Shown here: piece after piece, positions 52,825 to 61,948 of the stretch | How the letters are laid out: each line of letters opens with the position of its first letter | Position numbering within the stretch: position 1 is the stretch's first letter | DNA from: Hartmannibacter diazotrophicus | GTDB taxonomy: Bacteria; Pseudomonadota; Alphaproteobacteria; Rhizobiales; Pleomorphomonadaceae | DNA length: 64,000 bases | Assembly (NCBI RefSeq): GCF_900231165.1 | Contig: NZ_LT960614.1 | Coordinates: 3,098,550-3,162,549, forward strand | Reading direction: 5' to 3' | Made by a program: the position numbers and the translations under genes | The notes under the pieces: generated by a model | Database searches by the model: none | What the model was told of the DNA's origin: nothing | What the model saw: the letters and a program-made list of their open reading frames with translations, nothing else

Positions 52825-54039
52825 TCAGGCCTTGAGCAGATCCGCCAGCGCCAGCGCAACGACCTCCGTTGCCGCGCGAAGGTCCGAGATCTCCAGATGC
52901 TCGTCGGCCGAATGGGCATTGGCCTCCAGGATCGAGCGCGGGCCCGCACCGTAGAGGATCGTCGGAATGCCTGCCGCCGCATAGTGGCGGGCATCGGTGT
53001 AGAGCGGAACGCCCGTCGGCCCCACCTCGACGCCCAGCACGTCCGTCGCGTGCTTTGCGACAGCCGCGACGAGCTTGTCGACGCCCTCGATGGGACGCAG
53101 CGGCTCGGCCAGCATGATGCGCCGGCATTCCACTTCGAGCCCCTCGATCTTCGGCGCCGCCGTCTCGATGAGGTTGATCAGTGCCGTCTCGACCTCAGCC
53201 CCGTTTTCTTCCGGAATCAGGCGGCGATCGAGCCGCATCACGACCCGGTCCGGAACGACGTTGGTGTTGATGCCGCCGGAAATGAGCCCGACGGTCAGCT
53301 TCGGCGAACCGATGCCCTTCTGCCCGCTGACGGTGACATTGAGGCGATGGCGTTCGGCATAGAGCGCGGCGAGGATCGGGGTCGCGGCCTCCAGCGCATC
53401 GACGCCGGATTCTGGCATCGCCGCATGCGCTTGCTGCCCGCGCACGACCACCTCCAGATGGAGGCATCCGTTGTGGGCGGTCGTGATCGCGTAGGAAAAG
53501 CCGGCAGAGAAGGCATAGTCCGGCTTGGAAAGCTCGTGCTCCAGCAGCCACTTGGGGCCGACGAAGCCGCCCGCCTCCTCGTCATAGGTCAGATGCAGTT
53601 CGATGGTGCCGTTGAGGGGCAGATCGCTGGCCATCAGCGCCTTGAGCGCAAAGGCATAGGTCGCGAAATCCGACTTCGACACGGCAACACCGCGCCCGTA
53701 GATCGCCCCGTTGCGGATTTCCGCGCCATAGGGATCGGCCGTCCAGCCCTCGCCGGGCGGCACGACGTCGCCGTGTGCGTTGAGCGCGATCACGGGACCG
53801 GTCCCCTCACCGAAGCTTTGCCGGACGATGAGGTTGGTGACGCTCTTCATGCCGTTCTGGATGACGAAGGGCTCGGGAACGGGGTGACGCTCGACCGTGA
53901 AGCCCATCTCCTCCAGAAGTTCAGCCGCCTTCTCCGCATGCGGGTCGCAGTCGCCCGGAGGATTGTCGCTCGGCACCCGGACCAGTTCCTGCAGAAAGGC
54001 CACCTCGTCGTCGAAGGCGGCATCGATCAGCGATTTCAT
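52825..54039 (-). CDS. M20 family amidohydrolase/peptidase with altered metal motif
   Basis: 404 residues. M20 (ArgE/DapE/CPG2-like) fold: first metal motif NAHGDVVPPG (His89, Asp91), general base pair YDEEAGG, DARHYAAAGIPTILYGAG, and the late His in AHSADEHLEIS, with a lid domain between. The segment that normally reads GRGxxDxKG, whose Asp bridges both metals, here reads GRGVAVSKSD, with Val120 at the expected position and an Asp four residues later. Its start overlaps the upstream allC stop by four bases, so it belongs to the purine run and may act on an acyl or carbamoyl intermediate. Substrate unknown. Confidence 0.85.
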   Translation of the reverse strand: MKSLIDAAFDDEVAFLQELVRVPSDNPPGDCDPHAEKAAELLEEMGFTVERHPVPEPFVIQNGMKSVTNLIVRQSFGEGTGPVIALNAHGDVVPPGEGWTADPYGAEIRNGAIYGRGVAVSKSDFATYAFALKALMASDLPLNGTIELHLTYDEEAGGFVGPKWLLEHELSKPDYAFSAGFSYAITTAHNGCLHLEVVVRGQQAHAAMPESGVDALEAATPILAALYAERHRLNVTVSGQKGIGSPKLTVGLISGGINTNVVPDRVVMRLDRRLIPEENGAEVETALINLIETAAPKIEGLEVECRRIMLAEPLRPIEGVDKLVAAVAKHATDVLGVEVGPTGVPLYTDARHYAAAGIPTILYGAGPRSILEANAHSADEHLEISDLRAATEVVALALADLLKA

Positions 54040-55331
54040 GAGTCTCCTCCAAAGTGGCCGGCAAGATGCTCGATGGCACCCACCAGGGCCTCGACCGCTA
54101 GCCCCAGATCATCGGGCTCGGCAAATTCTTTCGGGTTGTGGCTGATGCCGCCACGGCAGCGCACGAACAGCATCCCGACATCGGTGAGATGCTGGACCGC
54201 ATGACCGTCGTGGCCAGCCCCGGACGTCAGCCGCAGGACCGGCAGGCCAAGCCTTTCGATACCGGACGCAAAACCGTCCTGCAGATGAGTGGCGCATGGG
54301 GTCGTCTGGCTCTCGTGGTAGCTCTCGATCATCACGGCGACATGGCGGCGCTCGGCGATCTCCCGGGCGGCGGTGCGAATGGCGGCGATGGCATCGAGGC
54401 GCGGCTGATCGGTCGCAGCGCGCACATCCAGCGAGAAATCGACGCGGGCCGGAACGACGTTGACGGCGCCCGGTGAGACGATCAACTGGCCGACGGTCGC
54501 GACCAGGCTGTGCTCGCGTCCCTCGCGGGCGAACCGCTCGATCTCGCCCATGATTTCGGCGCTGGCGGCAAGCGCATCGCGGCGAAGGCCCATCGGCGAT
54601 GTGCCGGCATGGCCGGCCTCGCCGAGCACGATGCATTTGAAACGGGTCTGGCCGGCGATCGAGGTGACGACGCCGAGCGGCAGCTTTTCATGCTCCAGCA
54701 CCGGCCCCTGCTCGATGTGGACCTCCAGATAGCCGAGCACCTCGTCCCGGTCGTAGGCGGCCTCGTCGATCTTGTCCGGGTCGCAGCCGAAATCCATGAG
54801 CGCCTTGCGGACGCTGACGCCGTCTCTGTCCGACTTCAGCAGCATTTCAGCCGTGATCGTGCCGGCAATGGCGGAGGAAGACAGAAGCGTCGTCGGAAAC
54901 CGCACGCCCTCCTCGTCACCGAAGGCGAGGACGTCGATCCCGAAGGGCAGCTTGATGCCCCGCCGCCGGATTTCATCCACCGCCAGGATACCGATCACGA
55001 CGCCGGCCGTTCCGTCGTAGCTGCCGGCATTGGTGACGGTATCGATATGCGAGCCGATCAGCAGGCGTCGGCCGGCATTCGGTCCCGGCGACGTGGCGTC
55101 GAGCGAGCCGCGCACGGTCCCCAGCGCATCCATCGACGTCTTGAGGCCGGCGGTGCGCATCCAATCGCCGACGAAATCGGCCGCCCGCCGGTGCGACGGC
55201 GAGAGATAGAGCCGCGTCAGATGGGTGGGATCGTCGGAGATACTGCCGAGAACGACCAGAAGACTCTGCGCCCGCACACCGAGTTCGTGCGGACTGGAAG
55301 GCTCGAGGGAATTTGGATCCGGAGGGCTCAC
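54036..55331 (-). CDS. allC: Allantoate amidohydrolase-type Zn hydrolase (M20, hydantoinase/carbamoylase group)
   Basis: 431 residues from a GTG at 55329-55331 that overlaps the uraD stop (GTGA). Allantoate amidohydrolase removes ammonia and CO2 from allantoate to give ureidoglycine. The dinuclear metal motifs are intact: GSHIDTVTNAGSYDGTAGV, FGDEEGVRFP, VHIEQGPVLE, and the late His block TSGAGHDGHAVQHLTDVGMLFVRCRGGISHNPKE. Related enzymes include N-carbamoyl-amino acid hydrolases and beta-ureidopropionase. The position right after uraD and puuD favours allantoate as substrate. Confidence 0.85.
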   Translation of the reverse strand: MSPPDPNSLEPSSPHELGVRAQSLLVVLGSISDDPTHLTRLYLSPSHRRAADFVGDWMRTAGLKTSMDALGTVRGSLDATSPGPNAGRRLLIGSHIDTVTNAGSYDGTAGVVIGILAVDEIRRRGIKLPFGIDVLAFGDEEGVRFPTTLLSSSAIAGTITAEMLLKSDRDGVSVRKALMDFGCDPDKIDEAAYDRDEVLGYLEVHIEQGPVLEHEKLPLGVVTSIAGQTRFKCIVLGEAGHAGTSPMGLRRDALAASAEIMGEIERFAREGREHSLVATVGQLIVSPGAVNVVPARVDFSLDVRAATDQPRLDAIAAIRTAAREIAERRHVAVMIESYHESQTTPCATHLQDGFASGIERLGLPVLRLTSGAGHDGHAVQHLTDVGMLFVRCRGGISHNPKEFAEPDDLGLAVEALVGAIEHLAGHFGGDS

Positions 55332-55849
55332 GGCAGGACGCGATCTTCTATGCGAAAACGAATGATCCGGCCAATCTGCGCCAGTGCCGTCTCGCGTTCG
55401 GCGACAGGATCATTTTGGACACGGACCTGAAACTCGCGAAGGATGATCTCCTTCGTGGCGCCCTTGACGGCAAGAATGAACGGAAAACCGAACCGCTTCT
55501 TGTAACTGTCGTTGAGACGCTGAAAGGTCTCGTACTCGCTCTCGGTCAGCCGATCAAGGCCCACGCCGGCCTGTTCGCGCCGGGAGTCCTCGGCGATCTC
55601 ACCGGCGATGGCAGCCTTGCCGGCAAGATCCGGATGGGCGCGAATGAGAGCAAGCCGGGCTTCGAGCGGCGCCTTTCCGATCGCGTCCGTCATGGCTTGG
55701 ATCATCGCCTCCCGGTCCGCAAAGGGGCGTCCGGCCATCGCCTGTCGCGCGACCCAGGGCGAATGTTCCGCGACGTCGCCGAACATCGCCATGAACCGGC
55801 CCTCCGGCAGGCCGTTGACGCCCTCGATACTGAGCGGGTCGCTGCTCAT
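55328..55849 (-). CDS. uraD: OHCU decarboxylase
   Basis: 173 residues from the ATG at 55847-55849 (MSSDPLSIEGVNGLPEGRF), which overlaps the puuD stop by four bases. UraD converts 2-oxo-4-hydroxy-4-carboxy-5-ureidoimidazoline to S-allantoin, the last step from urate. The catalytic His lies in ALIRAHPDLAGKAA; ESEYETFQRLNDSYKKRFGFPFILAVKG is the second signature. HIU hydrolase (uraH), which usually accompanies it, is not seen in the window. Confidence 0.95.
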   Translation of the reverse strand: MSSDPLSIEGVNGLPEGRFMAMFGDVAEHSPWVARQAMAGRPFADREAMIQAMTDAIGKAPLEARLALIRAHPDLAGKAAIAGEIAEDSRREQAGVGLDRLTESEYETFQRLNDSYKKRFGFPFILAVKGATKEIILREFQVRVQNDPVAERETALAQIGRIIRFRIEDRVLP

Positions 55850-57027
55850 TGCGCGGCAATCCACGCGCCAAGCTGCTGGCGCTCTTCCTCTGTCATGCCC
55901 GTCTCGTTGCCGAGCGGCATGGTGTTGGACTTGACCGCCTGCATCTCGACCACCGGCCCAAACTGCCTGAGCTTGTCGACGGAGGTCAGCACGACGCCCT
56001 TCGGCGGCTCGTCAAAGCCCTCATGCGCCGGATGATCGGCATGGCACATGACGCAGTGCTTGCCGACGATGGTCATCACCTCGGTATCGGAGACCTCCAT
56101 GCCGGCAACGGCCGGATCCGTGCGCGGCGCCGTCATGACGATGGCGATCATGAGACCGATCGCCGCGACCGGGAGCGTCCAGCCGATCTCCTTGAAATGA
56201 TCGCCCGCCTCATGCCGGTTGATGAAATGACGCACCATGGCGCCGATAATCAGGATCAGCGCGACGATCAGCCAGGAATTGGAGTGGCCCGTCAGCAGCG
56301 GATAGTGGTTGGACACCATCATCAGCAGGACCGGCAGCGTCAGGTAGTTGTTGTGAACCGAGCGCTGCTTGCCGATCTTGCCGTATTTGCCGTCCGGCTC
56401 CTCGCCCTTCATCAGCGCACCGACGATCTTGCGCTGGTTCGGCACGATGATCATGAAGACGTTGCAGGCCATGATCGTGCCGACCAGTGCGCCGACGTGG
56501 ATGAAGGCGCCGCGGCCGGAAAAGACGTGGGTGAAGCCATAGGCGGCCCCGACGATGCCAACGAAGACGATCGTCGCCAGAAGCGGCGTGTTCTGCCCGA
56601 TCCTCGAGCGGCAAAGCCAGTCATAGAGGAACCAGCCGCCGACGAGCGACAGAACGGAAATGAGGATCGCCTCGGAGGGCCGCATCGGCAGGATCGACTG
56701 GTCGATGAGATAGGCCGAGGCGTTGAAATAATACTGGGTGATCAGAAGGCCGAAGCCCGTGACCCAGGTGAGATAGGCGTCCCACTTGAACCACTGCAGG
56801 TCCTCGGGCAGGAACTCCGGCGCGACCGTGAATTTCTCCACGTGATAGAAGCCGCCGCCGTGCACCTGCCAGGCGGTGCCGAAAACGCCCGGCGTCATCT
56901 TCTCCCGGGCGCGCAGCGAAAGATCGAGGGCGATGAAATAGAAGGATGTTCCGATCCACGTGATGCCGACCACCAGATGCGCCCAACGCAGAAGAATATT
57001 GAGCCAGTCGGCAATGAATGTGGACAT
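55846..57027 (-). CDS. puuD: Urate hydroxylase PuuD with C-terminal cytochrome c domain
   Basis: 393 residues from the ATG at 57025-57027 (MSTFIADWLNILLRWAHLVVGITW); 18 codons upstream are not family-like. PuuD is a membrane urate oxidase that passes electrons to a cytochrome c instead of making H2O2. About eight membrane helices with conserved His (LRWAHLVVGITWIG, QVHGGGFYHVEKF, SVHNNYLTLPVLLMMVSNHY). The C-terminal part has one heme motif CVMCH and a distal Met in NTMPLGNETGMTEEER. It overlaps uraD by four bases and follows the BMP binding-protein gene. Confidence 0.95.
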   Translation of the reverse strand: MSTFIADWLNILLRWAHLVVGITWIGTSFYFIALDLSLRAREKMTPGVFGTAWQVHGGGFYHVEKFTVAPEFLPEDLQWFKWDAYLTWVTGFGLLITQYYFNASAYLIDQSILPMRPSEAILISVLSLVGGWFLYDWLCRSRIGQNTPLLATIVFVGIVGAAYGFTHVFSGRGAFIHVGALVGTIMACNVFMIIVPNQRKIVGALMKGEEPDGKYGKIGKQRSVHNNYLTLPVLLMMVSNHYPLLTGHSNSWLIVALILIIGAMVRHFINRHEAGDHFKEIGWTLPVAAIGLMIAIVMTAPRTDPAVAGMEVSDTEVMTIVGKHCVMCHADHPAHEGFDEPPKGVVLTSVDKLRQFGPVVEMQAVKSNTMPLGNETGMTEEERQQLGAWIAAQ

Positions 57028-57169
57028 CGGGTCTCCTTGAAACGCTGGCTTGGCCGGAGGGTCCGGCTCCGGAAAATTCATTGATTGCGCAAGAAAGCGG
57101 GCATTGCCGCAGGCAGGATCCCCGCGGCGTCAACCGCGGAGATCCAAGCATCATCCGTGCCGGATGGAT

Positions 57170-58237
57170 TTACTGGGGCAGCTTGTCGTCGATGCCCTTG
57201 ATGTACCAGTTCATGCCGAGCAGGTCCTTGTCGGCCATGACCTCGCCGTCCTTGAGCACGAGCTCGCCGGCCTGGTTGTAGATCGGTCCGGTGAAGGGAT
57301 GCAGTTCGCCGGACGCGATCTTCTTCTCGGTCTCTTCGGCCATCGCCTTCACGTCGTCGGGCATGTTGGTGTAGTCGGCCATGTGAACGGCGCCTTCCTT
57401 GATGCCGTCCCACGTGTCCGTCGCCTTCCAGGTGCCGTCGAGGGCCTCCTTCACGCGGCTGATGTAATAGGGACCCCAGTCGTCGACGATCGAGGTGAGC
57501 TGCGCCTTCGGGGCGAACTTGATCATGTCGGACGACTGGCCGAAGCCCAGTAGGCCGCGCTCCTCGGCCACCTGCAGGGCGGCGGTGGAATCGGTGTGCT
57601 GGGTGATGATGTCGGCGCCCTGGTCGAACAGCGCCTTGGCCGCGTCCGCTTCCTTGCCCGGATCGAACCAGGAATTGACCCAGATGATCTTGACCTTGAA
57701 GTCGGGATTGACGCTCTGCGCGCCGAGCATGAAGGCGTTGATGCCCATCACGACTTCCGGGATCGGGAAGGAGACGATGTAGCCGGCCGTGCCGGACTTC
57801 GACATCTTCGCCGCGATCTGGCCGATGATGTAACGGCCCTCATAGAAGCGGGCGTTATAGATCGCCATGTTGTCGGCCATCTTGTAGCCGGTCGCATGCT
57901 CGAACTTCACGTCCGGGTGCTTCTTGGCAACCTTCAGCTCCGGGTCCATGAAGCCGAAGGAGGTGCCGAAGATGAGGCCGCAGCCCTCGCGGGCGAAGCG
58001 CTCGAAGACGCGCTCGGCGTCAGGGCCTTCGGCGACATTCTCCACATAGGCCGTCTCGACCTTGTCGCCGAATTCCTTCTCCACCGACAGGCGCCCCTGG
58101 TCGTGCTGGTAGGAATAGCCGAAGTCACCGATCGGGCCGGTGTAGACCCAGCAAGCCTTGAGATCGGCCGCAAGGGCCGACGAGGCGACGGTCACAGCGA
58201 GGGCCGCCGTGCCGGCCAGAAGAAGCAGCTTTTTCAT
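57170..58237 (-). CDS. BMP-family ABC transporter substrate-binding protein
   Basis: 355 residues with signal peptide (MKKLLLLAGTAALAVTVASSALA). The BMP/PnrA-type fold binds nucleosides or purine-like molecules: CWVYTGPIGDFGYSYQHDQGR, GCGLIFGTSFGFMDPELKVAKKHPDVKFEHATGY, YIVSFPIPEVVMGINAFMLGAQ, and QGADIITQHTDSTAALQ. Placed behind the two permease and ATPase genes and ahead of puuD, it likely delivers purine nucleosides, bases or urate to the breakdown pathway. A 103-base gap to the permease gene may allow separate expression. Confidence 0.92.
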   Translation of the reverse strand: MKKLLLLAGTAALAVTVASSALAADLKACWVYTGPIGDFGYSYQHDQGRLSVEKEFGDKVETAYVENVAEGPDAERVFERFAREGCGLIFGTSFGFMDPELKVAKKHPDVKFEHATGYKMADNMAIYNARFYEGRYIIGQIAAKMSKSGTAGYIVSFPIPEVVMGINAFMLGAQSVNPDFKVKIIWVNSWFDPGKEADAAKALFDQGADIITQHTDSTAALQVAEERGLLGFGQSSDMIKFAPKAQLTSIVDDWGPYYISRVKEALDGTWKATDTWDGIKEGAVHMADYTNMPDDVKAMAEETEKKIASGELHPFTGPIYNQAGELVLKDGEVMADKDLLGMNWYIKGIDDKLPQ

Positions 58238-58340
58238 CTGATACGCTCCCTTGAGAAACGGTCTTCAAGTCACAATTGCGATCCGGAAATTGCTGGCCGG
58301 TGCGGATCGCTACGCACCAGCAGACTGTGATCCGGGCGCG

Positions 58341-59261
58341 TCAGCGGTCCGGAACGAAAGGCGTGCCGAGGCAGGCCGGCGTGTTGAAACGTGTCGCCCG
58401 CGTGTTGCGCGAGATCGCCACGAGAACGACGATCGTCGCAAGATACGGCAGCATCGACATGAACTGCGAAGGCACCCCAAGCCCGAGCGGCTGGGCATAG
58501 AGCTGCAGGATCGAGACGCCGCCGAAGAGATAGGCGCCGATCACGAGCCGGCCCGGCAGCCACGAGGAAAAGACGACCAGCGCCAGCGCGATCCAGCCGC
58601 GGCCGGCGGACATGTTCTCCACCCAGAGCGGCGTATAGGCCGTCGACAGATACGCCCCGCCAAGGCCCGCGCACGCACCGCCGAACATGACCGCGAGATA
58701 GCGCACCTTGATCACCGAGTAGCCCAGCGCATGCGCCGAGGTGTGGTTGTCGCCGACCGAGCGCAGGATCAGGCCGGCCCGCGTGCGGAACAGGAACCAG
58801 TTCACCCCAATGACGAGGGCAAAGGAGAGGTAGACGAGCACGTCCTGCCCGAAGATCAGCTTGCCGACGACGGGAAGGTCCGTGAGCACGGGAATGTCGA
58901 GGCCCGGCAGCTTGACGCCCGGCTGGCCGACATAGGATTCGCCGATCAGGCCCGAAAGGCCGAGGCCGAAGAGCGTCAGGGCAAGACCGCTCGCCACCTG
59001 GTTGGCGACCAGCGTCAGGGTCACGAAGGCGAAGACGAGGCTCGTCGCGACGCCCGCCATCATGCCCAGCAGAACTCCGACGAGCGGGCTTCCCGTGGTG
59101 ACCGCCCCGGCGAACCCCGCGACGGCGCCCATCACCATCATGCCCTCGACACCGAGGTTGAGGACACCGGAACGCTCCGTCACGAGTTCGCCGACGGAGG
59201 CGAGCAGCAGCGGCGTTGCCGCCGTGATGACCGTCAGCAGGAAGGGGGTGATGTCAAGCAT
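58341..59261 (-). CDS. BMP-type ABC transporter permease
   Basis: 306 residues from the ATG at 59259-59261 (MLDITPFLLTVITAATPLLLASVGEL); an upstream extension overlaps the other permease and is not family-like. Eight or so helices of the branched-chain amino-acid/nucleoside permease superfamily, with TERSGVLNLGVEGMMVMGA, the typical early signature, and VGDNHTSAHALGYSVIKVRYLAVMFGG. It overlaps the preceding permease gene by eight bases and forms the channel with it. Confidence 0.93.
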   Translation of the reverse strand: MLDITPFLLTVITAATPLLLASVGELVTERSGVLNLGVEGMMVMGAVAGFAGAVTTGSPLVGVLLGMMAGVATSLVFAFVTLTLVANQVASGLALTLFGLGLSGLIGESYVGQPGVKLPGLDIPVLTDLPVVGKLIFGQDVLVYLSFALVIGVNWFLFRTRAGLILRSVGDNHTSAHALGYSVIKVRYLAVMFGGACAGLGGAYLSTAYTPLWVENMSAGRGWIALALVVFSSWLPGRLVIGAYLFGGVSILQLYAQPLGLGVPSQFMSMLPYLATIVVLVAISRNTRATRFNTPACLGTPFVPDR

Positions 59262-60348
59262 GAGCGGTCTCCCCGCTGGCACGCGGACGGGTGAAGCGCA
59301 CGCGGTAGAGAATGAAGGTGTCGCAGGCGAGAACGAAGAAGAGCAGCATGCCCTGCAGCACCGTCGCCACCTTCGAGGAAATCTGCATCGACGTCTGGAT
59401 CGCCTCACCGCCGAGATAGGAGATCGCGATCACGAAGCCGGCGATCAGGATGCCGACCGGATTAAGCCGGCCGAGGAAGGCGACGATGATCGCCGTGAAG
59501 CCGTAGCCGGGCGAGATGACCGGCTGCAGCTTCTGGAGTTCGCTCATCACCACCATCATGCCGGCAAGACCGGCCAGCGCCCCGGACACAGCAAAGGTGA
59601 AGAGCGTCATTTTTTTCGACGAGAAACCGGCGAAGGCCCCTGCCCTCGGGCTCTGGCCGAGGACGCGGATTTCGAAGCCCTTGAGCGTCATCTTCAGGAG
59701 CACGGCGAGCACGGCCACGGCGATGAGGGCGATCAGCGCCGAGGCGTTGAGATAGACGCCGCCGATGTCATAGGAATTGAGGACGGCCGCCTCGTTGAAA
59801 TCGACCGTGATCGGGAAGTTGTAGCCCGTCGGCGAGCGCCATGGCCCGCGCACCAGCCAGTCGAGAAAGTAGGTCGAACAGTAGACGAGCATCAGGCTCG
59901 TCAGGATCTCGTTGGTGCCGAATTTGACCTTGAGGCCCGCCGGGATCATTGCGTAGGCCGCGCCGCCCGCCGCCGCCATGATCAGCATCAGCGGGAAGAC
60001 GATGGGGCTGGCGAAATCCGGCGCCAGCACCGGCAGCATGGACCCGACGATCGCCCCCATCGTGAGCTGACCCTCGGCGCCGATGTTCCAGTTGTTGGAG
60101 AGGTAGCAGAGCGACAGCCCGAGCGCGACGAGGACGAGCGGCGTCGCCTTGGTGACGAGTTGCTCCAGTCCCCAGAGCGAGGAAATCGGCTCCAGGAAAA
60201 AATAGTAGATGCCGAGAACGGGATTTTGGCCCTGCAGCGCGAAGACGATGGCTGCGGCGATGACCGTCAGTCCCACCGCGATCAGCGGCGAGAGCAGCAT
60301 CATCTTTCGGCTCATTTCCGGCCGTTTGACGAGTTCCATCCGGACCAT
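59254..60348 (-). CDS. BMP-type ABC transporter permease
   Basis: 364 residues from the ATG at 60346-60348; ATG and upstream TGA share one base. Around nine helices; NNWNIGAEGQLTMGAIVG is the family signature, followed by MTLKGFEIRVLGQSPRAGAFAGFSSKK. It is the first permease of the BMP-type importer and lies directly after the ATPase gene. Confidence 0.93.
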   Translation of the reverse strand: MVRMELVKRPEMSRKMMLLSPLIAVGLTVIAAAIVFALQGQNPVLGIYYFFLEPISSLWGLEQLVTKATPLVLVALGLSLCYLSNNWNIGAEGQLTMGAIVGSMLPVLAPDFASPIVFPLMLIMAAAGGAAYAMIPAGLKVKFGTNEILTSLMLVYCSTYFLDWLVRGPWRSPTGYNFPITVDFNEAAVLNSYDIGGVYLNASALIALIAVAVLAVLLKMTLKGFEIRVLGQSPRAGAFAGFSSKKMTLFTFAVSGALAGLAGMMVVMSELQKLQPVISPGYGFTAIIVAFLGRLNPVGILIAGFVIAISYLGGEAIQTSMQISSKVATVLQGMLLFFVLACDTFILYRVRFTRPRASGETAHA

Positions 60349-61919
60349 CAGACCCGCGCCTCCTCTTTTTCCGCTCCGCCGGCCATCAGGAGGCCGATGG
60401 TTTCGCGCGTCATCTCGCCGGCCGGCTTGGGCGCGGAGAGATAGCCGCGCGAGATCACCGCGATGCGGTCCGCAACCTCGAAGATCTCGTCGAGATCCTG
60501 GCTGATGACGAGAACCGCCGAGCCGCTGCGCGCCAGATCGATCAGCGACTGGCGGATGACCGCCGCAGCGCCCGCGTCGACACCCCAGGTCGGCTGCGAG
60601 ACGACGAGAACGCCGGGCTTGCGGTCGACCTCGCGTCCGACGACGAATTTCTGCAGGTTGCCGCCGGAAAGCGCCCGCGCCTCCGGATCCGGCACGCCCT
60701 TGCGCACGTCGAAGCGATCGGTGACGGCCCCGACGATCTCGATCGCACGGGCGATCTTCATCAGGCCGGTCACGACGAGCCCGTCCTTGGTGGAATGGCG
60801 CGTCAGGACCACATTGTCGGAAAGCGGCATGCCCGGAACCGCGCCATGGCCAAGCCGCTCCTCCGGCACGAAGGCCGCGCCGCGCTTGCGCCGGTCGTTG
60901 ACCCCGAGCGTGCCGACCGGCTCGCCGTCGATCACCACCGAACCGCCGTTGAGGGTACGAACCTCGCCGGAAATCGCGTCGAAAAGCTCGCCCTGGCCGT
61001 TGCCGGCAACACCCGCGATGGCGATGATCTCGCCGGCGCAGACTTCCAGGTTGATCCGGTTGAGCGAGACGCCGAAATGATCCTTGGCCGGGATATCGAG
61101 ATTGACGAGGGCAAGGCGCGGGTTGCCGCGCTCGGAGGTCGTCCGGCTCACCTCGGAAATCTCGCTGCCGACCATCATCCGGGCGAGCGAGGCCACCGTC
61201 TCCTTGGTCGGATCGGCATAGCCCACCATCTTGCCCCGGCGCATCACCGTCGCCTTGTGGCAGAGCGCGCGCACTTCCTCGAGCCGATGGGAGATATAGA
61301 GGATCGCACAGCCCTCCGAGGCGAGACGCCTCAGCGTCAGGAAGAGCTGGTCGGCCTCCTGCGGCGTCAGCACCGAGGTCGGCTCGTCCATGATGATGAG
61401 GTCCGGCGACTGCAACAGGCAGCGCGCGATCTCCACCCGCTGGCGGATGCCGACGGGCAGGTCCGCCACGCGGTCGTCGGCCTTCAGCGGCAGGCCGTAT
61501 TCGGCGGAGACCTTTTCGATGGCAGCGGATAACTCGGCCATCGGTGTGCCCTTGGGGCTCGCTAGGGCGATATTCTCGGCGACCGTCAGGGCATCGAACA
61601 GCGAAAAATGCTGGAAAACCATGCCGATGCCGAGCTTTCTTGCCTCGGCGGGCGAGCCGATCGTCACCGGCTGTCCCTTCCAGATGATCTCGCCGCTGTT
61701 GGGCTGCAAAGCGCCGTAGAGGATCTTCACCAGCGTCGACTTGCCGGCGCCGTTTTCACCCAGCAGCGCGTGGATTTCGCCGGGCGCGAGCGACAGGCTG
61801 ACGTCGTCATTGGCGACGTTGTCGCCAAAGCGTTTCACGATATGGCGGGCCTGAAGGAGCAGACCTCCTTCAGCCGTCGCAGCTCCGGCATCGCCTGTCG
61901 CACTCATGCCTGTATCCAC
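60348..61919 (-). CDS. BMP-type ABC transporter ATPase, two ABC domains
   Basis: 523 residues from a GTG at 61917-61919 with GGAGG upstream; an ATG at 61907 is an alternative. Two ABC modules in one chain, as in ribose/nucleoside importers. The first has Walker A LLGENGAGKSTLVK, signature LPVGIRQRVEIARCL and Walker B LIIMDEPTSVL. The second has a degenerate Walker A (GVAGNGQGELFDAISG) and signature ALSGGNLQKFVVGRE, the usual asymmetry for this family. It follows xdhC by 29 bases. Confidence 0.94.
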   Translation of the reverse strand: MDTGMSATGDAGAATAEGGLLLQARHIVKRFGDNVANDDVSLSLAPGEIHALLGENGAGKSTLVKILYGALQPNSGEIIWKGQPVTIGSPAEARKLGIGMVFQHFSLFDALTVAENIALASPKGTPMAELSAAIEKVSAEYGLPLKADDRVADLPVGIRQRVEIARCLLQSPDLIIMDEPTSVLTPQEADQLFLTLRRLASEGCAILYISHRLEEVRALCHKATVMRRGKMVGYADPTKETVASLARMMVGSEISEVSRTTSERGNPRLALVNLDIPAKDHFGVSLNRINLEVCAGEIIAIAGVAGNGQGELFDAISGEVRTLNGGSVVIDGEPVGTLGVNDRRKRGAAFVPEERLGHGAVPGMPLSDNVVLTRHSTKDGLVVTGLMKIARAIEIVGAVTDRFDVRKGVPDPEARALSGGNLQKFVVGREVDRKPGVLVVSQPTWGVDAGAAAVIRQSLIDLARSGSAVLVISQDLDEIFEVADRIAVISRGYLSAPKPAGEMTRETIGLLMAGGAEKEEARV

Positions 61920-61948
61920 CCCCCCAGCCCTCCACCGTCGTCCGGTTT

